A stretch of DNA of 64,000 nt, taken from Cytophagales bacterium (lineage in GTDB: Bacteria; Bacteroidota; Bacteroidia; Cytophagales; Thermoflexibacteraceae). Made by a program: the position numbers and the translations under genes. Below the pieces are notes generated by a model. That model ran no database searches. It was not told the DNA's origin and was given only the letters and a program-made list of their open reading frames with translations. Positions 37,126 to 46,011 of this stretch are shown piece after piece. The stretch is from positions 240,144 through 304,143 of the forward strand of contig JAAFKA010000003.1 in assembly GCA_013299115.1 (NCBI GenBank), given 5' to 3'. Numbering within the stretch: the first letter of the stretch is position 1; every line of letters starts with the position of its first letter.

Positions 37126-38685
37126 ATGAAAACACTCTCACTGGGCAGGCAAGAATTTAGCAACCTGATAAACGAAAATTCGGTTTATGTGGACAAAACC
37201 GCAGACATCTTTCGGCTCATCACCGAAGGACGTTGTTATTTTCTCTCACGTCCTCGCCGTTTTGGTAAGTCCTTGTTAGTGAACACCTTAAAAGAAATAT
37301 TTTTGGGCAACAAGCACTATTTTAAAGATTTGTGGATAGAAAATAAAATTGATTGGCAGACTTATCCCATTATCAAATTGGATATGAGTGCCATAGGTTT
37401 TAAAGAAATAGGTTTAGAGCAGGCTCTAAAACTTTGTCTTAAAGAAGTAGCTGATTCTTACCAAATTACATTAGATAATGACAGCCCTAATTTACAATTA
37501 CTCGAACTAATTAGAAAATTAAGTATTTCTAAGCAAGTTGTACTTTTGGTTGATGAATACGACAAGCCTATTATTGATTATTTAGACGACATTCCACAAG
37601 CAGAAGCAAATAGAGATTTACTAAAATCTTTCTATTCGGGCATTAAAAACTCAGATAAACTCCTCAAATTTGTGTTTTTGACAGGCGTTGCAAAGTTTGC
37701 AAAGGTTTCTATTTTTTCGGACTTGAACCATTTGACAGATATTAGCATAGCTGAGAAGTATAGCAAAATGTTGGGCTATACGCAAGAAGAATTGGAATAT
37801 TATTTTGCTGATAGAATAGAAATCTTACAGACAAAACTCAATTTTACAAAAGCTGAACTTTTAGAGCAAATAAAACTCCGATACAATGGTTACAGTTGGA
37901 CAGGTAAAACAGACGACACCGTTTATAATCCATTTTCTATTTTATCTTTTTTTGAGATAGAAAAGTTCGAGAACTTTTGGTTTGCCACAGGAACTCCTAC
38001 TTTTTTGACAAAATTATTACATTCAAAGTTTAAGTTTGACATCAGAAACTTACAAGCCGATGCCCTATCTTTTGATACACATTCTTTGACAAATTTAGAC
38101 AGTACCGCCTTGTTGTTTCAGACAGGTTATTTAACTTTATGCAGAGATTTGGGATTTGGAATGTATGAATTGGATTATCCAAATTTGGAAGTTCGCAATT
38201 CGATGATGCGGTTTTTGTTAGCAGACTTTTCGCAAAATCATGTGGGGCATATTCAACCTGTTATCTATCGTTTATACAAAAGTTTGCTGCCCGTTGAGCC
38301 TGATTTTGAAGAGTTTTTTGAGAGTCTGAAAACTTTATTTGATACTATTCCCTATCCTATTTTTATTGCCAATAGCGAAAAATATTATCATTCTGTTGTT
38401 TTTCTTACACTGAATTTGTTAGATTATTTTACCCAAGCAGAGGTGATGCACAACAAAGGCAGGCTGGATATGGTGGTGCATTTTGCAGACAAAATTGTAA
38501 TTATGGAGTTTAAACTCAACCAAACTGCCCAAGTTGCTTTGCAACAAATTAAAGACAAAGGTTATGCAAATCCTTTTTTGAAAATAGGAAAAACTATTTA
38601 TCTGGTAGGCGTAAATATGCAGGCAGAACAAAAAAATATTACGGAGTATTTGGTGGAAACTGTACATTCGCCTTCAGGCGAATAA
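37126..38685 (+). CDS. AAA-ATPase / PD-(D/E)XK nuclease (DUF1703 type), tandem copy 2
   Basis: A 519-residue protein starting exactly 1590 bases after copy 1. Walker A (RPRRFGKSLLV), Walker B (VVLLVDEYDKPIID) and the nuclease motif (GRLDMVVHF, IVIMEFKL) are intact. Residues about 95-150 (IGFKEIGLEQALKLCLKEVADSYQ) are unlike copies 1 and 3. From about residue 220 to 410 it is essentially identical to copy 3. The C-terminus again ends TVHSPSGE. The 30-base spacer before it is shared with copy 3. Confidence 0.85.
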   Translation: MKTLSLGRQEFSNLINENSVYVDKTADIFRLITEGRCYFLSRPRRFGKSLLVNTLKEIFLGNKHYFKDLWIENKIDWQTYPIIKLDMSAIGFKEIGLEQALKLCLKEVADSYQITLDNDSPNLQLLELIRKLSISKQVVLLVDEYDKPIIDYLDDIPQAEANRDLLKSFYSGIKNSDKLLKFVFLTGVAKFAKVSIFSDLNHLTDISIAEKYSKMLGYTQEELEYYFADRIEILQTKLNFTKAELLEQIKLRYNGYSWTGKTDDTVYNPFSILSFFEIEKFENFWFATGTPTFLTKLLHSKFKFDIRNLQADALSFDTHSLTNLDSTALLFQTGYLTLCRDLGFGMYELDYPNLEVRNSMMRFLLADFSQNHVGHIQPVIYRLYKSLLPVEPDFEEFFESLKTLFDTIPYPIFIANSEKYYHSVVFLTLNLLDYFTQAEVMHNKGRLDMVVHFADKIVIMEFKLNQTAQVALQQIKDKGYANPFLKIGKTIYLVGVNMQAEQKNITEYLVETVHSPSGE

Positions 38686-38715
38686 ATTAAATAAATTGCA
38701 AATCAATTTTATTCT

Positions 38716-40266
38716 ATGAAAACACTCTCACTGGGCAGGCAAGAATTTAGCAACCTGATAAACGAAAATTCGGTTTATGTGGACAAAACCGCAGACATCT
38801 TTCGGCTCGTTACCGAAGGACGTTGCTATTTTCTCTCACGTCCTCGCCGTTTTGGTAAGTCCTTGTTAGTGAATACCTTAAAAGAAATATTTTTGGGCAA
38901 CAAGCACTATTTTAAAGATTTGTGGATAGAAAATAAAATTGATTGGCAGACCTATCCGATTATCAAATTGGATATGAGTGCATTGAGTTACAAAGACCAA
39001 AGCCTACAAGTAGCCTTAGAACAAGGTTTGCAGCGGTGTGCCAAAGAATATGGCGTAGCTTTGGAAAATAGCAACCCCAAAACTATGTTTGACGACTTAA
39101 TTTTGGCACTTTTTGAGAAAACACAAAAGCAAGTGGTGGTTTTGATTGATGAGTATGACAAGCCTATCATTGATTATTTGGACGATATTCCGCAAGCAGA
39201 GGCAAATCGTGATGCCTTGAAAAACTTATATTCTGTCCTAAAATCAGCAGATAAACTACTCAAATTTGTGTTTTTGACAGGGGTGGCAAAGTTTGCAAAG
39301 GTTTCTATTTTTTCGGACTTGAACCATTTGACAGATATTAGCATAGCTGAGAAGTATAGCAAAATGTTGGGCTATACGCAAGAAGAATTGGAATATTATT
39401 TTGCTGATAGAATAGAAATCTTACAGACAAAACTCAATTTTACAAAAGCTGAACTTTTAGAGCAAATAAAACTCCGATACAATGGTTACAGTTGGACAGG
39501 TAAAACAGACGACACCGTTTATAATCCATTTTCTATTTTATCTTTTTTTGAGATAGAAAAGTTCGAGAACTTTTGGTTTGCCACAGGAACTCCTACTTTT
39601 TTGACAAAATTATTACATTCAAAGTTTAAGTTTGACATCAGAAACTTACAAGCCGATGCCCTATCTTTTGATACACATTCTTTGACAAATTTAGACAGTA
39701 CCGCCTTGTTGTTTCAGACAGGTTATTTAACTTTATGCAGAGATTTGGGATTTGGAATGTATGAATTGGATTATCCAAATTTGGAAGTTCGCAATTCGAT
39801 GATGCGGTTTTTGTTAGCAGACTTTTCGCAAAATCATGTGGGGCATATTCAACCTGTTATCTATCGTTTATACAAAAGTTTGCTGCCCGTTGAGCCTGAT
39901 TTTGAAGAGTTTTTTGAGAGTCTGAAAACTTTATTTGATACTATTCCCTATCCTATTTTTATTGCCAATAGCGAAAAATATTATCATTCTGTTGTTTTTC
40001 TTACACTGAATTTGTTAGATTATTTTACCCAAGCAGAGGTGATGCACAACAAAGGCAGGCTGGATATGGTGGTGCATTTTGCAGACAAAATTGTAATTAT
40101 GGAGTTTAAACTCAACCAAACTGCCCAAGTTGCTTTGCAACAAATTAAAGACAAAGGTTATGCAAATCCTTTTTTGAAAATAGGAAAAACTATTTATCTG
40201 GTAGGCGTAAATATGCAGGCAGAACAAAAAAATATTACGGACTATTTGGTGGAGATTTTGGATTAA
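38716..40266 (+). CDS. AAA-ATPase / PD-(D/E)XK nuclease (DUF1703 type), tandem copy 3
   Basis: A 516-residue protein, again 1590 bases after the previous start. It is a mosaic: residues about 93-215 resemble copy 1 (LSYKDQSLQVALEQGLQR), while those from about 218 on match copy 2 almost exactly. Walker A, Walker B (VVVLIDEYDKPIID) and the nuclease motif are intact. It ends DYLVEILD, with no HSPSGE tail, so its C-terminus is probably the ancestral one. It is followed by a block of palindromic elements. Confidence 0.85.
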   Translation: MKTLSLGRQEFSNLINENSVYVDKTADIFRLVTEGRCYFLSRPRRFGKSLLVNTLKEIFLGNKHYFKDLWIENKIDWQTYPIIKLDMSALSYKDQSLQVALEQGLQRCAKEYGVALENSNPKTMFDDLILALFEKTQKQVVVLIDEYDKPIIDYLDDIPQAEANRDALKNLYSVLKSADKLLKFVFLTGVAKFAKVSIFSDLNHLTDISIAEKYSKMLGYTQEELEYYFADRIEILQTKLNFTKAELLEQIKLRYNGYSWTGKTDDTVYNPFSILSFFEIEKFENFWFATGTPTFLTKLLHSKFKFDIRNLQADALSFDTHSLTNLDSTALLFQTGYLTLCRDLGFGMYELDYPNLEVRNSMMRFLLADFSQNHVGHIQPVIYRLYKSLLPVEPDFEEFFESLKTLFDTIPYPIFIANSEKYYHSVVFLTLNLLDYFTQAEVMHNKGRLDMVVHFADKIVIMEFKLNQTAQVALQQIKDKGYANPFLKIGKTIYLVGVNMQAEQKNITDYLVEILD

Positions 40267-40294
40267 GTGAAACCTTGACAGTAGTCGATAGTGA

Positions 40295-40454
40295 AACCTC
40301 GGCAGTGGTCGATAGACCCTGCCGATGGTTGAACGGAAGGCAACGAAACCATCGGAGGGCAAAAATTTCAACCTCGGCAGTGGCTTTTTCAGCCCTGCCG
40401 ATGGTTTGTCGTCAAAAGAACCATCGGCAGGGTCTATCGACCACTGCCGAGGTT
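40295..40454. repeat. Three CCTCGGCAGTGG palindromic elements
   Basis: Two direct copies (40295-40330 and 40370-40406) and one inverted copy (40419-40454) of an element starting AACCTCGGCAGTGG and ending CCCTGCCGATGGTT. The first and last are exact inverted repeats. The same family is inside the surface gene at 22918-22954. Confidence 0.85.
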
Positions 40455-40462
40455 AAAAAAAC

Positions 40463-42235
40463 TCAATTTCCTTTCAACCTCTCCATCACCTCCTGATACA
40501 CCGCCTCACTCACCCCATACGGCTGCAAATATTGAAAATCCTCTTGCATACCCTCAAAAAACTTTGCTTTGTCTTCATATTTTTCCAAACTTTGCCTATA
40601 AAATTGCATAGCTTCCTCTTGCCTACCTTGCCACAACCGAATATGACCTAAGTTCATTAAACTATTAGGGAATTCAATAGATTTAAAAAAATATTCTTCT
40701 GCTGTGGTAAATTGCCCTTGAATAAAATAAAGCCAGCCTAAACTACACCATACATCCTTGTCGTTGGGTTTTATTTCTAATTCTTTTTGATAACAAACAA
40801 TGGCTTGATTATAATTTTTTAGCTTAGAATAAGTAAATCCTAAATTATGCCATGCTATGTGATAATTAGATTTTATTTCTATTGCTTTTTGGTAACAAAC
40901 AATAGATTGGTCGTAATTTTCTAAGTTACCATAAGTATTTCCTAAATTATTCCATGCTTTATAATGGTCAGGTTTTATTTCTATTGCTTTTTGATGATAA
41001 ACAATAGCTTGGTCATATTTTTTAAGTTTTCCAAAAGTATTTCCCAAATTATCCCATGCTTCGTACTTGTCAGGTTTTATTTCTATTGCTTTTTGGTAAC
41101 AAGTAATAGCTTGGTCATAACTTTCTTGTATATAATAAATAACTCCTAAATTATTCCATGTTTCATGGTAATCAGGTTTTATTTCTATTGCTTTTAGGTA
41201 ACAATAAATAGCCTGTTCATATTTTTTGTTTTCATTGAAATCATAACCTTTGTCAAACCATGTACTTGCATCTACCACACTTTCAAAATCTATTATTTTG
41301 CCTTCGTAGATAGGTTCTAAAAAATAATTGGCAATGTCCTCAAAGTTTTGATGTCCTATTTGTTTTTCTCTGTCGGCAGTAAACAGCAGGTTTTCGCCTA
41401 TGGCTATGTTCGAGTTGTACTCCAATAGCGTATTGTCGTTGTATAGTTCAAACACAAAAGGCAATATATCATCAGCTATTTCATTGTCCCATTTTTGGAT
41501 TAAAAACTTAAATTCCTCGTTAAATTCGTTTATCTTTTTTTGGGCATTGGCAGCATTTTTATCTAACCTACTCAAAATAGGCAAAATATAAGGTTTGCGG
41601 TTGCCTTTTTTCACATAGTCGTGTGCCAACACACTTTCGGCTATTTTTTTTGCCCCTTTGTAGTTTTGGCTGTTGGGTGCTACTACAAACACATTCATAT
41701 CGGGCAGCAGAATGGTGCAATAACCCGAATAATCTGAAATTCCTGTTCGGCTGTCTATAAAAACATAGTCATAATCCAATTTTTTCAACTGCTCACGCAG
41801 CATTGCCATATACATATTGCCGTCTAACAAGGTCTTAAATTCGTCCCAGTTAAATTCGTTTACTCTCTTGCTAAAATTTTCGTCATACTTGCCCGCAGGA
41901 AAAAAATCTATCTTACCCCGCCTGCCCCTGTAGGCTTTCGGCTCGTCATTCAGGCTAATGAAGTTTTGGGCTGCAATCTTCGGCAATTTATCGGGATTGG
42001 TTTCGTTTGCTCGCATCATTCGCACATAGTTTTCCAATAAGTCCAGCAGCCCTTCGCCTGTTACTATGCTGTCGTCCTTCTTAAAATAATAGTGCAACCC
42101 TGGTGCCTCCAAGTCCCACTCCACCAACAGCACTTTTCGCCCTCTGTGGTAACAAAGGTAAGCCGCCAAGTTTGCCGCCAACTGTGTGCGACCTACGCCG
42201 CCCTTGTATGAATAAAAACTAACAATCAATGACAT
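40463..42235 (-). CDS. KGGVGR-variant MinD/ParA-like ATPase with TPR repeats
   Basis: A 590-residue protein. The N-terminal 300 residues are a deviant-Walker SIMIBI ATPase: FYSYKGGVGRTQLAANLAAY has Arg in place of the usual Lys before Thr, then LLVEWDLEAPGLHYYF and FIDSRTGISDYSGYCT. About residue 325 onward there are six or more TPR units (KAIEIKPDYHETWNNLG, KAIEIKPDKYEAWDNLG, KAIEIKPDHYKAWNNLG) with strong DNA-level repetition at 40740-41230. I recall KGGVGR ATPases as components of NTP-dependent bacterial conflict systems next to effector-associated domains, which fits the upstream neighbour. The partner protein or invader signal is unknown. Confidence 0.8.
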   Translation of the reverse strand: MSLIVSFYSYKGGVGRTQLAANLAAYLCYHRGRKVLLVEWDLEAPGLHYYFKKDDSIVTGEGLLDLLENYVRMMRANETNPDKLPKIAAQNFISLNDEPKAYRGRRGKIDFFPAGKYDENFSKRVNEFNWDEFKTLLDGNMYMAMLREQLKKLDYDYVFIDSRTGISDYSGYCTILLPDMNVFVVAPNSQNYKGAKKIAESVLAHDYVKKGNRKPYILPILSRLDKNAANAQKKINEFNEEFKFLIQKWDNEIADDILPFVFELYNDNTLLEYNSNIAIGENLLFTADREKQIGHQNFEDIANYFLEPIYEGKIIDFESVVDASTWFDKGYDFNENKKYEQAIYCYLKAIEIKPDYHETWNNLGVIYYIQESYDQAITCYQKAIEIKPDKYEAWDNLGNTFGKLKKYDQAIVYHQKAIEIKPDHYKAWNNLGNTYGNLENYDQSIVCYQKAIEIKSNYHIAWHNLGFTYSKLKNYNQAIVCYQKELEIKPNDKDVWCSLGWLYFIQGQFTTAEEYFFKSIEFPNSLMNLGHIRLWQGRQEEAMQFYRQSLEKYEDKAKFFEGMQEDFQYLQPYGVSEAVYQEVMERLKGN

Positions 42236-42267
42236 GATTTGGTGGTTTTGGTTGTCTTTACTTTTTC

Positions 42268-42357
42268 ATACGTTGGCAATGGTCGCAGACCTTGACAATC
42301 GTATGAAAGCAGTCATTTTTATACGATTGTCAAGGTCTGCGACCATTGCCAACGTAT
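42268..42357. repeat. Large perfect inverted repeat, 37-base arms
   Basis: 42268-42304 (starts ATACGTTGGCAATGG, ends GACAATCGTAT) is the exact reverse complement of 42321-42357, with a 16-base spacer. It lies between the EAD-like gene and the KGGVGR ATPase. Related cores are at 16165-16206. Confidence 0.85.
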
Positions 42358-42381
42358 AAAAACCAACGTATAAAATGATTG

Positions 42382-43176
42382 CTAAAAATCTAACTTTCTT
42401 ATTCCTGTTTTGTCTTCTTTTTCAATGTTTCTTACTACACCATGCAAAACAGCCAAATTGGTAAACAACCGAAACAACCATTCTTTGTTAGGCACACCCA
42501 ACGCAATATGTGTGCAGTTGCCACCATAATTTTCAAATTCGTCTTTTCGGTTTTCAAAATAGGTAGTGGTTTGTGTTTGCCAAAAATCCTTTACTTTTTT
42601 GCTGTCTGTGTGGCAAATAGAAGTGAGCAAACCACCAATTTCGCTGTCGTTAAAATAGCTAACAAATTTCTTATTTTTTTCGCAAACAGCCAACAAATCC
42701 ACCCACAACACCATATTTTTTCGTTTTTCTTTTACCCATTCTCTTTCCTCTTGCGTATCGCAAGCATGGTGGGCAACGCATTGGTAATCAATGGCATAGC
42801 CCTTGCGAGTTTTGTATTCTGCAAACAATTCATGCACTTTGTCTTTGCTTTCAAAAGGTTGCCAATTCTCTAATTTCGTTTCGTCATAACGGTCAAGAGG
42901 CATTGGCAATTCATTTTTTTTGCCAACAGCATCTATTTGGTCTTTGGTGGCAGTCAAAACCACTACGTTTAAGGCATCTTTTTGGGGAGTTTTGAGAGTT
43001 TGAATAAACATTTTGAGCCTGCTGCAAAAATAAATGTCTTTTACACCCAGCGTAATGCACTCATTTCGTAAAGCATTGAGCATAGTCAAATTTTGCCCTT
43101 CCAATTTATCCAATTCCTCAAATACAGTGGCAAAATCTAAGTTATCCACCAAATCGTATAGTTCTTGCTTATTCAT
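42382..43176 (-). CDS. Protein with N-terminal effector-associated-like domain
   Basis: A 264-residue protein starting MNKQELYDLVDNLDFATVFEELDKL. This short helical module resembles effector-associated domains (EADs), which act as adaptors in bacterial conflict systems. The C-terminal 180 residues are not recognised; they contain AIDYQCVAHHACDTQEERE and WVDLLAVCEKNKKFVSYFN. It is upstream of and co-directional with the KGGVGR ATPase gene, separated only by the large inverted repeat. The adaptor assignment rests on residue pattern and context. Confidence 0.55.
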   Translation of the reverse strand: MNKQELYDLVDNLDFATVFEELDKLEGQNLTMLNALRNECITLGVKDIYFCSRLKMFIQTLKTPQKDALNVVVLTATKDQIDAVGKKNELPMPLDRYDETKLENWQPFESKDKVHELFAEYKTRKGYAIDYQCVAHHACDTQEEREWVKEKRKNMVLWVDLLAVCEKNKKFVSYFNDSEIGGLLTSICHTDSKKVKDFWQTQTTTYFENRKDEFENYGGNCTHIALGVPNKEWLFRLFTNLAVLHGVVRNIEKEDKTGIRKLDF

Positions 43177-43564
43177 ACAGGCAGTTTGGTTGCGGTTTGC
43201 AAAGTAATAAATTTTGCAATGAATAGCTAAAATGCTGCAAATTTAACAAATAATTCGTAAATTTGTATAAAAAAAATTGTCAGCATCACAGTTATTGTGT
43301 GCAGCCTCACATTTCTCAAAGAAATGTGAGGCTGCACAAAGTCGCAACATTGTATCTTTTTATCAATACCACCACAGACAAAATAAATTTGTTGGGCAAT
43401 AAAATTTGTTTTTCCTATTTTAAATTTGCAACTTGTCTTTTTAACTTTGGTAATTGTTCAAAAGATGTTAATAAAGATGACATCTTGCAAAAAGATGCCA
43501 TCTTTATTAATATCTTTTGAACAGCCTCTTAACTTTTGTAGTTCAATTTATTTTCAACCTCTCG
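43177..43564. other. Intergenic region holding two strong palindromes
   Basis: 43299-43337 is a hairpin with GTGCAGCCTCACATTTC and GAAATGTGAGGCTGCAC arms. 43456-43522 is a 67-base nearly perfect palindrome (GTTCAAAAGAT ... ATCTTTTGAAC). A TAACTTTTG -7-like element at 43530-43538 follows directly. No gene is seen. Confidence 0.65.
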
Positions 43565-45826
43565 ATGTCTTTAAAAACCTTTTTGTTTTTGCTCTGTTTG
43601 TGGTGGATAGCCTCTGCTGCTTTTGCCCAACGCAAGACAATAGACAGCCTAAAAACTTTGCTCAAGCAACAGCCCCAAGCAGATACGTTGCGGGTAAAAA
43701 GGTTGGCAGCCATCGGTTTTTTGGAGAGAAACAGCGACATTCATTATGCTCAACGCTGCGGTGAGGAGGCTTTAGCCTTAGCCGACAGCCTAAATTATGA
43801 GTTGGGTATGGCAGAAAGTTATGGTTTGCTGGGTTTGTTGTATTATAGACAGGGTTTGCACGAATTGGCAATTTCGCACCACCTCAACTCCTTGAGTTTA
43901 TATGAAAAATTGGGCGTAAAAAAATTCATAGCTTATCGTTACAACGACCTCGCCAATGCTTATGTGGAGCAAGAATTTTATGATAAATCTTTGGAATTTT
44001 ATTCAAAATCATTGGCAATAAAACAAGAAATCAATGACATAGACGGCGTGGGGACTACCTTGAAAAATATTGCCAATTTGTATATTAAACGAAAACAATA
44101 TGACTCTGCCCTGCATTACGCCACGCAAGCCGTACCTCTTGCCGACTCTGCAAAAAATGGGAAAACCAAAGCAGATTTGCTCAACTTTATTGGCGAAATT
44201 TATTTAGCCCAAAATAAAGCTGCACTTGCCCTCAGTTTTTTTGAAAAATCGTTAGATGCACGCCAAGCAATTAACGATAAATTTTCAATTCCTCGTCTGC
44301 TCAATAATATGGGGGCTGTTTATGCTAAAAGAAAAGACTATGCCAAAGCCCTCGACTATTTGCAACAGGCAATTAAAGCAGCCCAGCTAATTAAAGGAAG
44401 AGTAGATTTGTTAAAAAGTTATGAATACATCAGCAATTTGTATGCAGACCAAAAAAATTATGAACAAGCCTACTTTTATGAAAGGCAGGTTACACTCTTA
44501 AAAGATACCATTTTTAACGAAGGCAATCGTGAAAAAATAACCACAATGCAAACTTTTTTTGATGCCGAAAAGCACAAAACAGAATTGGATTTGGTAAAAA
44601 AAGACCAAGAAATTAAGCAAGACAAAATTCAACAACAACGCCTGTTTTTATATTTGGTGGTTTCGGCTGCTTTTTTGTTGAGCATTATCATTTTGTTGCA
44701 ATGGAAGTCTATGCAAAACCGAAAAATGACTGCCCAAAAGCTGCTGATGCAAAACAATGAAATAAACGAGCAACGCAAACTGTTGGAAATCAAGAACAAA
44801 GATGTGAAGTCCAGCATAGAATATGCCCAACGGATACAAACAGCCATTCTGCCTACGGAACAACAAATACAGGACATTTTGCCCCAATCTTTTGTACTCT
44901 ATATGCCACGCGACATTGTGAGTGGAGATTTTTATTGGTTTGCAGAAGTAAAGAGCCAAGAGATAGAAGTAAGAGAAGTGCAGCATGATTTGAGTGGCGA
45001 CAGGCTGGCTATTCGGTTTGCTCCTACGATTGACGATACGATTGAAAGCCGTTTGGCAGGTTACGAAAAACATACGAAAGCAGCCATTGACCCTTTGCTT
45101 GCCTCTAATTTTTATCACATGACGCCCAAAGCAGTGATTGCCGTAGTCGATTGCACAGGGCATGGCGTACCAGGGGCTTTTATGAGTATGATTGGCAATG
45201 ACTTGTTGAACGAAATAGTCAAAGAAAAAAATATTCATTCGCCTGATTTAATTCTCTCCGAACTCCACAAAGGCGTAAGGCACGTATTGAGGCAGGAAAC
45301 CACAGACAACAAAGATGGCATGGACGCCGTCGTTTGCATCATAGACAAACAGCACGAAGTCATAGAGTTTGCTGGGGCAATGAACCCAATTTTTGTGGTG
45401 CAGGACTACATTCTCCGCACCGAAAGTGAATTTTGGACAAGCATCACCAAATTCAAATTGAATGAACAACAAATGATTACGCACTTCGACAATAATTTGT
45501 TCGAGATAAAAGGTGATAAAAAACCAATAGGCGGCGGCGGACACACAGGCAATCATCACCGCACTTACACCAAGCACACCATAGCCTTAGCTGCCGACCA
45601 GCAGCACATACCCACAACCATTTACCTCTGTACTGACGGCTACCAAGACCAATTTGGTGGGGCAAGAAACAAGAAATTTATGAACAAACAGTTGCGGGTT
45701 TTGTTGCAAGAAATCCACACCAAACCTCTTGCCGAGCAGAAAAAAATGCTGATAGACAGGCATTTACAGTGGCGTGGCAACAACGAACAGACTGATGATA
45801 TGCTGATAATGGCGGTAAGGGTGTAG
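43565..45826 (+). CDS. TPR-linked SpoIIE/PP2C-type phosphatase
   Basis: A 753-residue protein. Signal peptide MSLKTFLFLLCLWWIASAAFAQ; about six TPR units in the periplasm (YYRQGLHELAISHHLNSLSLYEKLG, FYDKSLEFYSKSLAIKQEI, YAKALDYLQQAIKAAQ); a membrane helix (LYLVVSAAFLLSIIILL) and a coiled-coil. A SpoIIE-type PP2C phosphatase follows, with SSIEYAQRIQTAILP, DIVSGDFYWF, VVDCTGHGVPGAFMSMIG, DGMDAVVCIID and STDGYQDQFGG-like metal and active-site residues, ending TDDMLIMAVRV. Such proteins probably dephosphorylate anti-sigma or anti-anti-sigma type partners in response to periplasmic signals. ATG 43565 is chosen for the signal peptide. It is the first of three such phosphatases here. Confidence 0.88.
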   Translation: MSLKTFLFLLCLWWIASAAFAQRKTIDSLKTLLKQQPQADTLRVKRLAAIGFLERNSDIHYAQRCGEEALALADSLNYELGMAESYGLLGLLYYRQGLHELAISHHLNSLSLYEKLGVKKFIAYRYNDLANAYVEQEFYDKSLEFYSKSLAIKQEINDIDGVGTTLKNIANLYIKRKQYDSALHYATQAVPLADSAKNGKTKADLLNFIGEIYLAQNKAALALSFFEKSLDARQAINDKFSIPRLLNNMGAVYAKRKDYAKALDYLQQAIKAAQLIKGRVDLLKSYEYISNLYADQKNYEQAYFYERQVTLLKDTIFNEGNREKITTMQTFFDAEKHKTELDLVKKDQEIKQDKIQQQRLFLYLVVSAAFLLSIIILLQWKSMQNRKMTAQKLLMQNNEINEQRKLLEIKNKDVKSSIEYAQRIQTAILPTEQQIQDILPQSFVLYMPRDIVSGDFYWFAEVKSQEIEVREVQHDLSGDRLAIRFAPTIDDTIESRLAGYEKHTKAAIDPLLASNFYHMTPKAVIAVVDCTGHGVPGAFMSMIGNDLLNEIVKEKNIHSPDLILSELHKGVRHVLRQETTDNKDGMDAVVCIIDKQHEVIEFAGAMNPIFVVQDYILRTESEFWTSITKFKLNEQQMITHFDNNLFEIKGDKKPIGGGGHTGNHHRTYTKHTIALAADQQHIPTTIYLCTDGYQDQFGGARNKKFMNKQLRVLLQEIHTKPLAEQKKMLIDRHLQWRGNNEQTDDMLIMAVRV

Positions 45827-45841
45827 CATTCTTAACAATAA

Positions 45842-45872
45842 AAAAAGGCTTACCCAACAGGACAGCCTTTTT
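45842..45872 (+). terminator. Rho-independent terminator
   Basis: AAAAAGGCT, 13-base loop, AGCCTTTTT, 16 bases after the phosphatase stop codon. Confidence 0.65.
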
Positions 45873-46011
45873 CGAGAAACAACTATGATTGTAAAGCCAA
45901 ACTAAAAATTCACAATAAAAATGAAAAATGACTAAAATACTTAGCCTTTGAAACAAAGCTAATACATTTATTGATACCTTGATAAAAATTAACCTTAGAA
46001 TTGCCTTAGAA

